In this document: one piece after another, positions 1 to 9,070 of the stretch
Layout of the letters: each line of letters starts with the position of its first letter
Position numbering within the stretch: the stretch's first letter is position 1
Source of the DNA: Chloroflexus islandicus
GTDB lineage: Bacteria; Chloroflexota; Chloroflexia; Chloroflexales; Chloroflexaceae
NCBI RefSeq assembly: GCF_001650695.1
Contig: NZ_LWQS01000039.1
Span: forward strand, 25,883-89,882
Reading direction: 5' to 3'
DNA length: 64,000 nt
The notes under the pieces: generated by a model
Told to the model about the DNA's origin: nothing
The model's database searches: none
The model's input: the letters and a program-made list of their open reading frames with translations, nothing else
Translations under genes and position numbers: made by a program

Positions 1-1
1 G

Positions 2-265
2 GCGCGCAAGGAGCTGATCATCGCCAAGAAAAACCGCGCCCAAACCCAAGAGGCGCTCCAGCGCACCGCCGCGTCGATTGGTCGCGTCAGCGCCCTCGAT
101 AAGCTCGATCAACTGGAAGAGAAGGTCGATGACCGGCTGGCCCGCGCCGAGGCGATGGCCAAGCTCGAAGGCGACTCGCTGGAGGCCCGGTTCCGCAACC
201 TCGAGAAGGAGACCGAGGTTGATAGCGAGCTGGCCGAGCTGAAGCGCAAGCTGGGATTGAGCTGA
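2..265 (+). CDS. pspA: PspA/IM30 family protein, C-terminal part
   Basis: The frame is open from the window edge and ends in TGA at 263-265, so only the last 87 residues are seen. They form an almost uninterrupted, highly charged alpha-helical coiled coil (Lys/Glu/Arg/Ala-rich). It ends in a Glu-Leu-Ala-Glu-Leu-Lys-Arg-Lys-Leu pattern, as in the C-terminal helices of PspA/Vipp1 (IM30). These proteins assemble into rings or rods on the cytoplasmic face of the membrane and protect it under stress. The identification rests on the coiled-coil pattern and tail, not on the diagnostic N-terminus, which lies outside the window. Another coiled-coil protein is possible. Confidence 0.7.
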   Translation, partial: ARKELIIAKKNRAQTQEALQRTAASIGRVSALDKLDQLEEKVDDRLARAEAMAKLEGDSLEARFRNLEKETEVDSELAELKRKLGLS

Positions 266-277
266 TCGGATAGGGGG

Positions 278-302
278 AAGGGCGGGGTTGAAACCCGCCC
301 TT
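278..302. terminator. Hairpin between convergent pspA and tdk
   Basis: A 9-bp GC-rich perfect stem (278-286 with 294-302) with a 7-nt loop lies 12 nt after the pspA stop and 14 nt before the tdk stop. It could serve both converging transcripts. A clear T-run is absent on either strand. Confidence 0.6.
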
Positions 303-316
303 ACCCTGTCCCGCCC

Positions 317-898
317 CTACACTGCCGGCTCATAGCAGGCGCGGCAGCGCGCCTCGTACATATCAAGACCGCCGACAACAATCGTCGGCGCATTGGCCGG
401 GGCGGGTTTACCGTCGATCAACCGCTGCGAGCGGGTGGCATACGCGCCGCACTTGACGCAAATCGCATACAGTTTATCAACTTGCTCGGCCAACGCCAGC
501 AAGTGCATCATTGCCGGAAACGGCTCGGCCCGGTAGTTGAGATCGAGACCGGCCACAATTACCCGCGCGCCGCGGTCGGCGAGCCATTGGCAGCCGCGCA
601 CCATCTCGGCTGGATCGTCATCGAACAGATGCAATTCATCGATCGCGACCACATGCGCATCTTGGGCATGGGCCAAAATCTCGCGCATCGTCGCCACGGT
701 AATCGCCTCTAGCCGGCTGCCGCTATGGCTGGCTACCTGCCCCTCGGCATAGCGCGTATCCATCCGCGGCGTAAAGATCCGGTACGATTGGCGGGCAATC
801 CGCACCTGCCGCATGCGCCGGATCAACTCTTCGGTCTTACCACTGTACATGCAGCCGCAAATCACCTCGATACGGCCGCCATCGCTCGGACGGGTCAT
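317..898 (-). CDS. tdk: Thymidine kinase (type II)
   Basis: Phosphorylates thymidine to dTMP with ATP in the pyrimidine salvage pathway, in the cytoplasm. The 193-aa length is normal for type II TK. The Walker A loop [10 protein letters not shown] is near the N-terminus and a DE-containing Walker B-like segment (AIDELHLF) follows at about residue 90. Two CxxC pairs (CVKC and CRAC) in the C-terminal third form the structural zinc site. I chose the ATG at 898, because the longer frame would start with GTG one codon upstream. An AGGAGGAG ribosome site precedes it. It is divergent from the LOG-family gene and convergent with pspA. Confidence is high from the paired motifs. Confidence 0.95.
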   Translation of the reverse strand: MTRPSDGGRIEVICGCMYSGKTEELIRRMRQVRIARQSYRIFTPRMDTRYAEGQVASHSGSRLEAITVATMREILAHAQDAHVVAIDELHLFDDDPAEMVRGCQWLADRGARVIVAGLDLNYRAEPFPAMMHLLALAEQVDKLYAICVKCGAYATRSQRLIDGKPAPANAPTIVVGGLDMYEARCRACYEPAV

Positions 899-1042
899 CA
901 CTCCTCCTGAAATGGTACTATGCTAGTCTAAGTAGGGTACACTGTACATACGCCATCGGTAAGGGAGTCATCATGCACCCTTACCATCTCGCTCTTGCGG
1001 TCGCCTTACCCGGCTGCCGTTAACTTGCGGAGTATACCATAT

Positions 1043-1759
1043 ATGTCACGCCAGACAGAAGACGAACGCCTGCTACGCACCGATCCGTACCGGCAACCGC
1101 ACGATTTTACCCATACCGACACGTGGCGCGTGTTGCGGATTATGGGTGAATTTGTGGAAGGATTCGAGAACATGGCCGGGCTTGGCCCCGCCGTCTCGAT
1201 CTTTGGTTCGGCCCGGATTCCACCAACCTCGCCCATCTATCTGGCCGCGAGTGAAACGGCCCGCTTACTCGCGCAGGCCGGCTTTACCATCATCACCGGC
1301 GGCGGCCCCGGCCTGATGGAAGCGGCCAACAAAGGCGCACGCGCCGGCGGCGGGCGCTCGGTTGGCTGTACGATTGAATTGCCGTTTGAAGCGGGATCGA
1401 ACCCATTTCTCGATCTCGAGGTGCGATTTCGCTACTTCTTTATCCGCAAAATCATGTTCGTCAAATATGCCCATGCCTTTGTGATCTTCCCCGGCGGCTT
1501 TGGCACGCTTGATGAACTCTTTGAAGCGTTGACGCTCATTCAAACCGGCAAAATTCACGACTTTCCCATTGTGCTGTACGGCTCGGAGTTCTGGCAAGGC
1601 ATGATCGATTGGGCGCGCCATACGCTGCTCGCGACTGGCACGATTGCCCAAGCTGACCTCGACCGGTTGCAAGTGTGCGATGACCCGCAACAGATCTGCG
1701 ATCTCATCGTCCAAGCCCATCAGCACCGGCAGAAAGGCGGCGATCCGTGGACGCGCTAA
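1043..1759 (+). CDS. LOG family (TIGR00730-type) Rossmann protein
   Basis: LOG/YgdH-type protein of 238 aa. The family hallmark PGGFGTLDE, followed by a long helix, is present at about residues 150-158, and an upstream GSAR plus a GGGPGLMEAAN loop form the nucleotide-phosphate site. Members hydrolyse nucleoside 5'-monophosphates (cytokinin-activating phosphoribohydrolase in plants); older annotations say lysine decarboxylase, which is misleading. I start at ATG 1043 with GGAG at 1029-1032. The longer open frame from 995 adds 16 residues without family similarity. Its 3' end overlaps the next small gene by 13 nt, suggesting translational coupling. The physiological substrate here is unknown. 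Confidence 0.88.
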   Translation: MSRQTEDERLLRTDPYRQPHDFTHTDTWRVLRIMGEFVEGFENMAGLGPAVSIFGSARIPPTSPIYLAASETARLLAQAGFTIITGGGPGLMEAANKGARAGGGRSVGCTIELPFEAGSNPFLDLEVRFRYFFIRKIMFVKYAHAFVIFPGGFGTLDELFEALTLIQTGKIHDFPIVLYGSEFWQGMIDWARHTLLATGTIAQADLDRLQVCDDPQQICDLIVQAHQHRQKGGDPWTR

Positions 1760-1953
1760 CGTGGCCGGCGGATGACGAATTGTGTGCGTTGTTGCGCCGC
1801 TACTATCAGGGTGACGCGGGCCTATGGCCTGAGATCATAGCCCGCGTCGAACAAGAATTGCGCATGCGGCAGTTGCCGCCCCTCCCGCGCCATGTGCGGT
1901 TCCGGCGCATTGGCGATGGCTATGTGGTGGTCGTGACGCCGGCGGGGGCGTAG
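1747..1953 (+). CDS. Small hypothetical protein, coupled to LOG gene
   Basis: A 68-aa frame opens with GTG inside the last codons of the LOG-family gene and overlaps it by 13 nt. The product has an acidic, helical first half, then a basic and beta-like second half ending in a run of valines (VVVV). No family is recognised and there is no cysteine-based motif, signal peptide or membrane segment. The overlap and absence of an independent upstream gap argue for coupled translation. The codon composition looks like that of neighbouring genes. It could still be a chance frame, so confidence is moderate. Confidence 0.5.
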   Translation: MDALTWPADDELCALLRRYYQGDAGLWPEIIARVEQELRMRQLPPLPRHVRFRRIGDGYVVVVTPAGA

Positions 1954-1969
1954 GCGAACCGCAGGTGCC

Positions 1970-3001
1970 TTACGTCGCCGCCGGATACCCGCCGCGTTCG
2001 AGGTATTGCCGGCGGTAATATTCCATGTACTCGCCCGATTTAATCGGTCGCCACCACGCCTCGTTTTCGACAAACCAGCGCACGGTCTTTTCCAACGCTT
2101 CATCAAAGGTATGGCGCGAACGCCATCCCAATGCGCGCAGCTTCGAGCAATCGAGCGCGTAGCGCCGGTCGTGGCCGGCCCGGTCGGCGACATGCTGGAT
2201 CAGGCTGTGCGGCTTGCCGAGAATGTCGAGAATTTTGCGCGCCATCTCGATATTCGGCGTCTCGACCTCGGTGCCGACGTTATACACCTCGCCGATTTGG
2301 CCTTTGTGCAGCACCACGTCGATCGCTTCGCAGTGATCGAGCACGTACTGATAATCGCGCACCTGCAAGCCGTCACCATAGATCGGCAGAGGCAGATTGT
2401 CGATCGCATTGGTGGTAAAGAGCGGCACCGCTTTTTCAGGATAGTGGTACGGGCCGATGTTATTCGAGCCGCGAGTGGTGGTCACCGGCACGCCATAGGT
2501 AATGTAATACGCATAGACAAGATGCTCGGCCCCGGCCTTGCTGGCCGAATAGGGACTGCGCGGTTCGAGCGGATCGCCCTCGCGTGAGCGGTACGGCGCC
2601 GGGATCGCGCCGTACACCTCGTCGGTGCTGATCTGGTGGAAGCGTTCGAGCTTCAGTTCGCGCGCTACCTCCAGTAACGCCCATGTGCCGTTGACATTGG
2701 TGCGCACCACCGCATCAGGCGCCATAATCGAGCGATCAACGTGGGTCTCGGCGGCAAAATTGACGATGGTATCAATGTCGTAGGTGCGCACCGCTTCACG
2801 CACCGCATCAATATCACAAATATCACCGCGCACAAACGCAAAGCGCGGATCGTTAGCAACCGGCGCCAAATTCGCTAAATTGCCGGCGTAGGTCAGTTTG
2901 TCGTAGACCACGATGCGATAATCGGCATACTTGCCCAGCATATAGTGAACAAAGTTGCTGCCGATAAAACCGGCCCCGCCGGTCACGAGCAGATTTCTCA
3001 T
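1970..3001 (-). CDS. rfbB: dTDP-glucose 4,6-dehydratase
   Basis: Converts dTDP-D-glucose to dTDP-4-keto-6-deoxy-D-glucose, the committed NAD-dependent step towards dTDP-rhamnose and other deoxysugars for surface polysaccharide. At 343 aa it has the usual length. The extended SDR fold is shown by the GGAGFIGS dinucleotide loop right after the start and the catalytic YSASK motif at about residues 160-164. The TTRGSNNIGPYHYPEK segment is typical of RmlB. The start is ATG 3001, immediately before the Rossmann strand; the open frame extends 42 codons upstream without similarity. The other rml genes are not adjacent. It is also called rmlB. Confidence 0.93.
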   Translation of the reverse strand: MRNLLVTGGAGFIGSNFVHYMLGKYADYRIVVYDKLTYAGNLANLAPVANDPRFAFVRGDICDIDAVREAVRTYDIDTIVNFAAETHVDRSIMAPDAVVRTNVNGTWALLEVARELKLERFHQISTDEVYGAIPAPYRSREGDPLEPRSPYSASKAGAEHLVYAYYITYGVPVTTTRGSNNIGPYHYPEKAVPLFTTNAIDNLPLPIYGDGLQVRDYQYVLDHCEAIDVVLHKGQIGEVYNVGTEVETPNIEMARKILDILGKPHSLIQHVADRAGHDRRYALDCSKLRALGWRSRHTFDEALEKTVRWFVENEAWWRPIKSGEYMEYYRRQYLERGGYPAAT

Positions 3002-3205
3002 AGGAGAGTCAATCCCTTTCACTGCATAACGTTCGCGCACCCAACGATAGCATCTCGCGGCAATGGCTATCGTGATCTGAAGGCTGAAGGTCTGCACCAA
3101 CCAGCTTTTGCCACCGTGCGGCGGCAATGATCGCCGCTTGCGGACGACGGTACCGACAATAACACACGAGAATGAACACGCAACCGGTCTGGCCCGCCAC
3201 AGAGA

Positions 3206-3700
3206 TTACGCTTCTGTAAAGATGCGGTTTTTGGCCCGCGACTCGGCTGCCATGCGCTCTTTGTAGGCTTGCACTTGCGCCAACAAGGCCGGATCGGCGC
3301 TCGCCAGTATCTGTACGGCGAGCAAACCGGCGTTGCGGCCATTACCGATGGCAACCGTGGCCACCGGCACCCCCGCCGGCATCTGCACAATCGAGAGCAG
3401 CGAGTCGAGGCCGTTGAGCGCTTTGCTCGGCACTGGCACACCGATCACCGGCAACGGCGAATGGGCGGCGATCATGCCGGGCAAGTGGGCCGCGCCGCCG
3501 GCCCCGGCAATGATGACCCGGATGCCGCGCTGGTGCGCGGTGATACCGTATTCGGCCATATCAAGCGGGGTGCGGTGCGCTGAGACGACCCGCGCTTCGT
3601 AGGGAATGCCAAACTCGCGACAGACATCGATCGCGCCTTGCATGGTCGGCAAGTCGCTGTCACTGCCCATGATGATACCCACGAGAGGATGATCGGACAT
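3206..3700 (-). CDS. purE: N5-carboxyaminoimidazole ribonucleotide mutase
   Basis: Class I PurE of 164 aa rearranges N5-CAIR to CAIR in de novo purine synthesis. The N-terminal GSDSDLPTM phosphate-binding loop, the SAHRTP motif with the catalytic His, and the [11 protein letters not shown] loop are all present. The ATG at 3700 follows an AGGAAG ribosome site. The gene lies 22 nt downstream of purK on the same strand, so the two successive enzymes are almost certainly co-transcribed, the usual bacterial arrangement. Nothing is unusual apart from a short charged C-terminal tail. Confidence 0.95.
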   Translation of the reverse strand: MSDHPLVGIIMGSDSDLPTMQGAIDVCREFGIPYEARVVSAHRTPLDMAEYGITAHQRGIRVIIAGAGGAAHLPGMIAAHSPLPVIGVPVPSKALNGLDSLLSIVQMPAGVPVATVAIGNGRNAGLLAVQILASADPALLAQVQAYKERMAAESRAKNRIFTEA

Positions 3701-3722
3701 AGCGCTTCCTCGTCTCGACGAA

Positions 3723-4856
3723 TCACGATGGCATCGCCACCAGCGCAGCGGCGCGGCGGGCAATCGCTTCAGCTTCAGCCAAGGTATCGGCCAGCGCGGT
3801 AATATGGCCCATCTTGCGCCCGACACGCTCTTCGCGCTTGCCGTAAAAGTGCATGTGCGCGCCGGGCACCGCGAGCGCCGCAGTGATTGCGCTGGTGTCG
3901 ATAGGGCCGTTACGCTGGCCGAGCAGATTAACCATCACCGCTGCCGGCGCGCGCATCGTGGTCGGGCCAAGCGGCCAGCCTAACACGGCCCGCAGGTGCT
4001 GCTCAAACTGCGAGGTGACGCAGGCTTCAATCGTGTAGTGGCCGGAATTGTGCGGGCGAGGGGCTAACTCGTTGATCAGCACCCGGCCATCGGCCAGCGC
4101 AAACAACTCGACGCCAAAGATCCCCACCCCTTCAACCGCCTCGATTGCAGCCACGGCCAGTTCAGTCGCCAACGCGGCCATCGCCGGTTCAACCGGCGCC
4201 GGTGCGTACACCACATGGCAGATATGATTCTGCTGCACCGTCTCGACTACCGGGTATACCGCCGTCGCGCCATCACGCCGGCGCGCAACCATCACCGCCA
4301 ATTCGCGGCTAAACGGCACCCATGCCTCAACCAGCAACGGGCTGCCGCCGCGAGTGAGCCGTTCCCACGCCGGCACGACATCAGCCGGGCCGCGCAGGGT
4401 GGCATTGCCGTAGCCATCATAGCCATTGCGGCGCGCTTTGAGCACTAGCGGCCAGCCGAACTCTTGGGCAACCGCCAAGACTTCATCTGGCCCAGCGACC
4501 GGCCGGAACGGCGGCACCGCCAACCCCGCCGCCGCTAACCGCTCTTTTTGCCACAACTTATCTTGCACCACGGCGACCGTCGCCGGCGTAGGCCAAACCG
4601 GCGCACCCAAGGCCACGACCCGCTCGAGCAAGCCGGCATCGATAAACTCATTTTCTAACGTCACCAGATCGCACTGGCGGGCAAACCCAGCGAGCACCGC
4701 TTCATCTTCCCACGGCCCCACCACCGCATGCTGGGTATAGCGCGCCGCCGGACTATCCGGCGTCCGCTCGCAAATCACTACTTCAACACCGAGGCTGATG
4801 GCCGCCTGCACCAACATTTGGGCTAATTGGCCGCCACCGAAAATCCCTACCCGCAT
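3723..4856 (-). CDS. purK: N5-carboxyaminoimidazole ribonucleotide synthase
   Basis: ATP-grasp enzyme (377 aa) that carboxylates AIR with bicarbonate and ATP to give N5-CAIR, the substrate of PurE encoded just downstream. Evidence is the N-terminal [11 protein letters not shown] glycine loop, the ATP-grasp segment with GYDGYG at the B-loop, and the [15 protein letters not shown] motif near residue 270, which is diagnostic for PurK. ATG 4856 is preceded by GGAAGAGGT. The open frame runs 40 codons further upstream into repeat-flanking DNA and should not be translated. A MITE-like repeat cluster starts about 125 nt upstream of the start. Confidence 0.95.
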   Translation of the reverse strand: MRVGIFGGGQLAQMLVQAAISLGVEVVICERTPDSPAARYTQHAVVGPWEDEAVLAGFARQCDLVTLENEFIDAGLLERVVALGAPVWPTPATVAVVQDKLWQKERLAAAGLAVPPFRPVAGPDEVLAVAQEFGWPLVLKARRNGYDGYGNATLRGPADVVPAWERLTRGGSPLLVEAWVPFSRELAVMVARRRDGATAVYPVVETVQQNHICHVVYAPAPVEPAMAALATELAVAAIEAVEGVGIFGVELFALADGRVLINELAPRPHNSGHYTIEACVTSQFEQHLRAVLGWPLGPTTMRAPAAVMVNLLGQRNGPIDTSAITAALAVPGAHMHFYGKREERVGRKMGHITALADTLAEAEAIARRAAALVAMPS

Positions 4857-4981
4857 ACCTCTTCCCACCACGAACTGAATAAACCACGCTGGGTATAGTA
4901 CCGTTAGAGGACGGGATGCGCAAGCGGGTGCTTGGCCCGCACGGGTCGATCGCTCCGCACCACCGTCCCGTTCCATTGTTT

Positions 4982-5480
4982 AAGGGCGGACAGAACGTAT
5001 GAGCATAGCTGTGGTTGATGGCTTTGCGGTGCGCTGGTTTGCCCTCACCCCCGGCCCCGCGCCCACTGGTGCGGGTTCAAGGGCGGACAGAACATCTATC
5101 CAGAACCCGGCCCTGAAGGGCCGGGCTAGGGATACGAAGCCCGCTGCGCGGGCTACTGGCCCTCACCCCTAGCCCCGCTCCCACTGGCGCGGGTTCAAGG
5201 GCGGACAGAACATCTATCCAGAACCCGGCCCTGAAGGGCCGGGCTAGGGGTACGAAGCCCGCTGCGCGGGCCACTTACGGCCCTCACCCCTAGCCCCGCT
5301 CCCACTGGCGCGGGAGAGGGGAGCGCAGAACCGGCCTTTGAGGCATCGCACAGCGATCAACCGTTGCAATTAATCAAATGTTCTGTCTGTACCTCAACTA
5401 GCGCGGGAGAGGGGAGCAGAGCTACGCTTTGAGGCATTGCACAGCGATCAACGATTACACTCGTCCAAACGTTCTAGCCA
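4982..5480. repeat. MITE-like repeat cluster A with 118-121 bp tandem units
   Basis: This covers most of the 760-nt gap 4857-5617. Units begin GCCCTCACCC at 5041, 5159 and 5280 (periods 118 and 121) and each carries two palindromes, CCCGGCCCTGAAGGGCCGGG and AGCCCGCTGCGCGGGC. The left flank (about 4982-5030, GGGCGGACAGAAC...GGTTGATGGCTTTGCGGTGC) is an imperfect inverted copy of the right flank (about 5340-5395, which contains CACAGCGATCAACCGTTG and ATGTTCTGTCTG). A second, truncated right end follows at 5401-5480. The same ends and palindromes recur at 11.9-12.5 and 53.75-53.96 kb. No transposase is encoded, so it looks like a non-autonomous element. Confidence 0.8.
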
Positions 5481-5617
5481 CCCGCAACATTCCACAGCAC
5501 GGGGTGAGCGAAACGCTCCTCCCAACACGCACTCTAGCCAATCCGGTGCGCAGGCCGGACACAAACTTCCGCTATAATACAACTGGTGACAACAACCTTC
5601 GCAAGGAGTATGGCCGT

Positions 5618-5812
5618 ATGTCGATGTCTTCGCGCAGCAATCGCCGCCGTTCCAATCAACGATCGAGCCCGGTGCGCCGCCCGGTGGCCCGGACGGTCGA
5701 ACCGCCTGACTACAGCCGCGAATATGCGTATGTCCGCCAAGATCTGATCTGGATCACGATCTGGGGCGGGTTGCTCACGATTGGGATGATTGCGGCTTCG
5801 TTCGTATTGTAA
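5618..5812 (+). CDS. Small single-pass membrane protein
   Basis: Encodes 64 aa with an Arg/Ser-rich N-terminal third (RSNRRRSNQR) and one hydrophobic C-terminal helix (about residues 42-62, LIWITIWGGLLTIGMIAASF). The layout predicts a tail-anchored inner-membrane protein with a basic cytoplasmic domain. The start at ATG 5618 follows AAGGAG at 5603-5608, and a TATAAT box at 5573-5578 lies 40 nt upstream with no good -35 hexamer. The open frame extends 63 codons upstream into repeat DNA and is not used. No family is recognised. The gene precedes the WYL regulator by 78 nt. Confidence 0.7.
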   Translation: MSMSSRSNRRRSNQRSSPVRRPVARTVEPPDYSREYAYVRQDLIWITIWGGLLTIGMIAASFVL

Positions 5813-5890
5813 CAAGTCAGATAACCGCCGCAAAGCAGGCCAACAGCATCGTTGCCGCCCTTTGCGGCGATACTGTATACAGCACTGACT

Positions 5891-6862
5891 ATGACGAGCG
5901 CCGAAAACCGGTTGCGCAGCAAGGCCGCGCGCTTGCGCAGCCTTGAACATAAGCTGTACAATGCGCCGCCCAACGGCTATAGCGTGATCGAACTCGCCAA
6001 ACTGTGCGGCGTCAACCGGCGCACCATCTACCGCGATCTCGATACGCTGAGCGAAGCGGGTGTACCGATTTGGGAACACAACGGCAAGTACGGCCTCGAC
6101 CGCAGCAAATACCTCGCCACTATCCGGCTGAACCTCAATGAAGCGATCGCGCTCTTTTTTGCGGCGCGGTTGCTCAGCCACCACAGCGACGAACACAATC
6201 CGCACATCGTTTCGGCGCTCGCCCAGCTTGCCGCCGGCCTGCCCGACCAAACGATCGCCAGCCACATTGCCCGCTTGGCCGAGATTGTACGCCAGCGCCC
6301 GCCTAATCCACATTTCGTCGCGATTCTCGAACTGCTTACCCGCGCATGGGCCGACCGGCGCATGGTGCGCATCCGCTACCGCGCCCCCAACCGGCCGCTC
6401 ACCGAGCGCGACATTGCGCCCTACTTTCTCGAAGTAGTGCGTACAACGCCGGGAGTGTACGTGATCGGCTATGACCGGCTGCGCAACGATTTGCGGACCT
6501 TCAAAGTGGAACGGATCGAGCATGCCGAACTGCTTGACGAGCAGTTCAGCATTCCAACTGACTTTGACCCGTATGCCCACTTGGCGCGGTCGTGGGAAGT
6601 AATGAACGAGGCGGAAGTGACAATTCACCTACGCTTCAGCCCGCAAGCCGCGCCGCGCATCCGCGAGAATCGCTGGCACCATAGCCAAGAATTGATCGAC
6701 AACGCCGATGGCAGTTGCGACTTATACCTGACTGTCGCCGGCATTCGCGAAATCTTAGGTTGGGTGTTGAGTTGGGGAACCGAGGTAGCGGTGATCGAAC
6801 CGGCGGAACTACGGGCCGAGGTCATGAACCAAGCTCGCCGCATCTTAGAGAAGTACAAATAG
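5891..6862 (+). CDS. WYL-domain transcriptional regulator (YafY type)
   Basis: A 323-aa predicted DNA-binding regulator. An N-terminal winged helix is visible (about residues 18-65; YSVIELAKLCGVNRRTIYRDLDTLSEAGVPI is a textbook recognition-helix region, shown here in part: NRRTIYRDLDTL). It is followed by a WYL domain (about 140-220; VRIRYRAPN...) and a WCX-type C-terminal extension with GWVLSWG. WYL proteins bind ligands, sometimes nucleic acid fragments, and regulate transcription. ATG 5891 is chosen because the helical DNA-binding region starts shortly after it. No ribosome site is convincing, so initiation could be leaderless. No target gene can be named from context. Confidence 0.85.
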   Translation: MTSAENRLRSKAARLRSLEHKLYNAPPNGYSVIELAKLCGVNRRTIYRDLDTLSEAGVPIWEHNGKYGLDRSKYLATIRLNLNEAIALFFAARLLSHHSDEHNPHIVSALAQLAAGLPDQTIASHIARLAEIVRQRPPNPHFVAILELLTRAWADRRMVRIRYRAPNRPLTERDIAPYFLEVVRTTPGVYVIGYDRLRNDLRTFKVERIEHAELLDEQFSIPTDFDPYAHLARSWEVMNEAEVTIHLRFSPQAAPRIRENRWHHSQELIDNADGSCDLYLTVAGIREILGWVLSWGTEVAVIEPAELRAEVMNQARRILEKYK

Positions 6863-6866
6863 GAAA

Positions 6867-6888
6867 GGGCGACGTGCGCGCGTCGCCC
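6867..6888. terminator. Hairpin between WYL gene and rpmE
   Basis: An 8-bp perfect GC stem (6867-6874 with 6881-6888) lies directly after the WYL stop and before the end of the convergent rpmE. It is probably a shared terminator; there is no strong T-run. Confidence 0.6.
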
Positions 6889-6912
6889 CACCTATTTCTG
6901 GGAAACCAACGG

Positions 6913-7212
6913 CTATTCTGCCTCTTCGCCGTAAATCTCTTTGAGCAAGCTCTTCTTCTTTTCGGGTTGGCGGCCAGCACGGCGCGCTTCGCGCTCGGTC
7001 TGCCGCTCTTGGGCGATATTCAACCGGCGCATAAAGCGATCAACTTGGCCGGCGGTATCGACGATGCGCTGTTCGCCGGTATAGAACGGATGGCAGTTCG
7101 AGCAAATTTCCACCCGCAGATTCGGGCGGGTCGAACCGATCTTCCACACCGTCCCGCAGGTTGTGCAGACGATGCCATCGGTATAGTACTTGGGATGAAT
7201 ACCCTGTTTCAC
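6913..7212 (-). CDS. rpmE: 50S ribosomal protein L31, extended
   Basis: Ribosomal L31 of the zinc-containing (C+) form, judged from the CTTC and CSNC cysteine pairs and the HPFYTG signature. I start at GTG 7212 (VKQGIHPKYY), where the conserved family begins. The longer open frame would run into rpmA. At 99 aa it is about 30 residues longer than typical L31. The extra C-terminal tail is strongly basic then acidic (ARRAGRQPEKKKSLLKEIYGEEAE in two pieces) and presumably lies on the ribosome surface. It is the last gene of rplU-rpmA-rpmE, 13 nt after rpmA. Confidence 0.93.
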   Translation of the reverse strand: MKQGIHPKYYTDGIVCTTCGTVWKIGSTRPNLRVEICSNCHPFYTGEQRIVDTAGQVDRFMRRLNIAQERQTEREARRAGRQPEKKKSLLKEIYGEEAE

Positions 7213-7225
7213 CGTCGTATCCTCT

Positions 7226-7504
7226 CTAATTGGCAGTGGCTTCGGCAGACGCAACTGGAATCACGCTGACCATCTTCTGGGAGCGCGAATAGTGGCCGAA
7301 CTGCACCACGCCATCAACAAGGGCGTAGAGCGTCCAGTCGCGACCAACGCCGACATTCTCACCCGGCTTGATTTTGGTGCCGCACTGGCGCACGATAATA
7401 TTGCCGGCCCGAACCAGCTCGCCGCCGAAGCGCTTGACACCGCGCATTTTCGGATTGCTGTCGCGCCCGTTGCGCGAGCTGCCTACACCTTTTTTGTGTG
7501 CCAT
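7226..7504 (-). CDS. rpmA: 50S ribosomal protein L27
   Basis: L27 (92 aa) begins with [17 protein letters not shown], the conserved tail that reaches the peptidyl-transferase centre, and continues with the KRFGGE and GNIIVRQ motifs. There is no N-terminal Firmicute-type cleaved extension. The start follows the rplU stop by 13 nt, consistent with the nearly universal rplU-rpmA pair. The C-terminus is slightly extended with Ala/Thr/Val residues. Confidence 0.97.
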   Translation of the reverse strand: MAHKKGVGSSRNGRDSNPKMRGVKRFGGELVRAGNIIVRQCGTKIKPGENVGVGRDWTLYALVDGVVQFGHYSRSQKMVSVIPVASAEATAN

Positions 7505-7517
7505 TGTTCAAGCTCCT

Positions 7518-7829
7518 CTAGGCGACGATCTCGCTAATGCGAACTTTGGTATAGCGCTGGCGATGGCCGGTGCGGCGGCGATAGCGCGTCTTGTTGCGGT
7601 AGCGGAACACGACGATTTTGTCGCCCTTCTGCTCGCCTAACACCTCTGCCCGCACCACAGCGCCCTCGACCAGCGGCGAGCCGACCTTTACCTGCTCCGC
7701 GTCGCCCACCAACAGCACTTCACCCAGCTCGATCTGGCTACCCGGCTCGGCGCTGATCAGGTCGATGGTCAGGACTTGGCCCGGCTCGACACGGTATTGC
7801 ATGCCACGGTCACGAATAATCGCATACAC
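7518..7829 (-). CDS. rplU: 50S ribosomal protein L21
   Basis: L21 (103 aa) has the N-terminal [17 protein letters not shown] segment and the C-terminal [16 protein letters not shown] rRNA-binding tail of the family. The start is GTG 7829 preceded by AAGGAG; the open frame extends 31 codons upstream through the leader and promoter and cannot be translated. It is the first gene of the ribosomal operon with rpmA and rpmE, under the promoter at 7913-7941. Confidence 0.95.
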   Translation of the reverse strand: MYAIIRDRGMQYRVEPGQVLTIDLISAEPGSQIELGEVLLVGDAEQVKVGSPLVEGAVVRAEVLGEQKGDKIVVFRYRNKTRYRRRTGHRQRYTKVRISEIVA

Positions 7830-7912
7830 GGTCTTCTTCTCCTTGGGGCGACGCACGCACTGCGTCGAGACAACATGAAAACAGAGCGGTTGCACCGCCC
7901 TTTGCCTTGCGT

Positions 7913-7941
7913 AGTATAGCAAAGGGTTGGCGTGGTGTCAA
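7913..7941 (-). promoter_or_regulatory. Sigma70-type promoter of rplU-rpmA-rpmE
   Basis: On the minus strand a perfect TTGACA (7936-7941) is followed after exactly 17 nt by TATACT (7913-7918). The predicted leader to GTG 7829 is about 75 nt. It contains two possible hairpins (around GGGCGGTGCAACCGCTC and CGACGCAGTGCGTGCGTCG) that could support ribosomal-protein autoregulation. That last point is inference. Confidence 0.85.
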
Positions 7942-7951
7942 ACGCTATTCG

Positions 7952-8875
7952 CTACTCGCTGCGCGCGATCCGGGCCATTTCCTCGCACGCGCGCAAGGCG
8001 GCAATCCGCGCCCAACCGAGTGATGCGTTGGCGCCAATCGCCAGCAACAAGATCAGGTCATCAACCGACGCCATAATGATGTTTTGATCTTGGCCCTCGT
8101 GAATGACTAAATGGCCGGGACGTTGCTGGCCCAAATGGCGGCCAATCTCGGCCAGCGCCAGTGTGTTGCCGGCAGCCAGCGCCGCCACGACCGTAACGTT
8201 AATATCGCGCCGCCGGCTCCAATGGCTGAGCACCAACCCACTCATATCGGCCAAAATGGCGCACTGCACATCGGGCGCCAGCGCCAAATCCTTCAACGCC
8301 TGCCGCATGCGTTCGAGCTGGGCTTCCGAATAACTGCGCCCGCTCCGGCCGGGCTGGTTGGGTGTCAGCCGCATCGCCACCGCCGAATTCACCGCCGGCG
8401 CCGGCGGCGGTGACTGGCGTGTGCGCAGGGCAGCCAGCCGCTGGCTAAACCGGCTGCCGCTGGCCGGTTCGGCTGGTTGCGTTTCGGGACGGCTAGCGCC
8501 CGCCGGCTTGATCGGATCAAGCAAGGTGGTCGCCGCTAACCGCAATTGCTCGGCAGTGGCAGGCTTGGTCAAGACGTAGTCAATCTGCAATTCGGCTTTG
8601 AGTTGTGGCGATAAGTCTTCGGGGCTAATCGTAAACACCACCACCGCTGTGCCCGGATCGAGCTGGCGCACCCGCTGGATCAACTCGATCCCATTCATCC
8701 CCGGCATGCGCAGATCGGTGAATAACAGATCGACTGGCTGGCGCGAAATGTGCAACAGCGCAGCCTCCGCCGAAGAGACATCGCTCACTTCGTACGGCGT
8801 ATCATCGGTGAGCGCCAACGCCACCAACCGGCGAATGTTCGGATCATCATCGACAATTAAAATGCGCTTGGGCAT
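7952..8875 (-). CDS. Response regulator receiver fused to Roadblock/LC7 domain
   Basis: A 307-aa two-domain protein. Residues 1-120 are a receiver with acidic pocket DDD (10-12), phospho-acceptor Asp54 (LLFTDLRMPGMNG) and the conserved Lys in YVLTKP. A Pro/Ala/Arg-rich linker follows (about 125-190). The last ~115 residues resemble Roadblock/LC7, with AILADMSGLVLSHW and an alternating helix-sheet pattern ending in GWARIAALRACEEM. Roadblock proteins regulate small MglA-type GTPases in bacteria. This suggests a phosphorelay feeding into polarity or motility, possibly gliding; that is inference. ATG 8875 follows GGAGCAGGT. No histidine kinase is adjacent. Confidence 0.82.
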   Translation of the reverse strand: MPKRILIVDDDPNIRRLVALALTDDTPYEVSDVSSAEAALLHISRQPVDLLFTDLRMPGMNGIELIQRVRQLDPGTAVVVFTISPEDLSPQLKAELQIDYVLTKPATAEQLRLAATTLLDPIKPAGASRPETQPAEPASGSRFSQRLAALRTRQSPPPAPAVNSAVAMRLTPNQPGRSGRSYSEAQLERMRQALKDLALAPDVQCAILADMSGLVLSHWSRRRDINVTVVAALAAGNTLALAEIGRHLGQQRPGHLVIHEGQDQNIIMASVDDLILLLAIGANASLGWARIAALRACEEMARIARSE

Positions 8876-9070
8876 ACCTGCTCCGGCGAACGCAACGCCG
8901 CGCCGAGATAGGCGCGGCGGCGGCATGGACGTCGTGCATCTTATAGTATAGCTTTTCTGCGCGAACTTGTCGCCGGGTCAGAAGTACTACTTTTTTTCGC
9001 AGCCACCGTAGCTAGCAAGTTTTGAGATCGGCAGAAACCACTCTTGCTGCTACGGGGGCGCGCCGGATCA

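Noticed and set aside
4982..5480. Insertion sequence with transposase
   Set aside because: Only short repeat-derived frames are present; no DDE or other transposase motifs.
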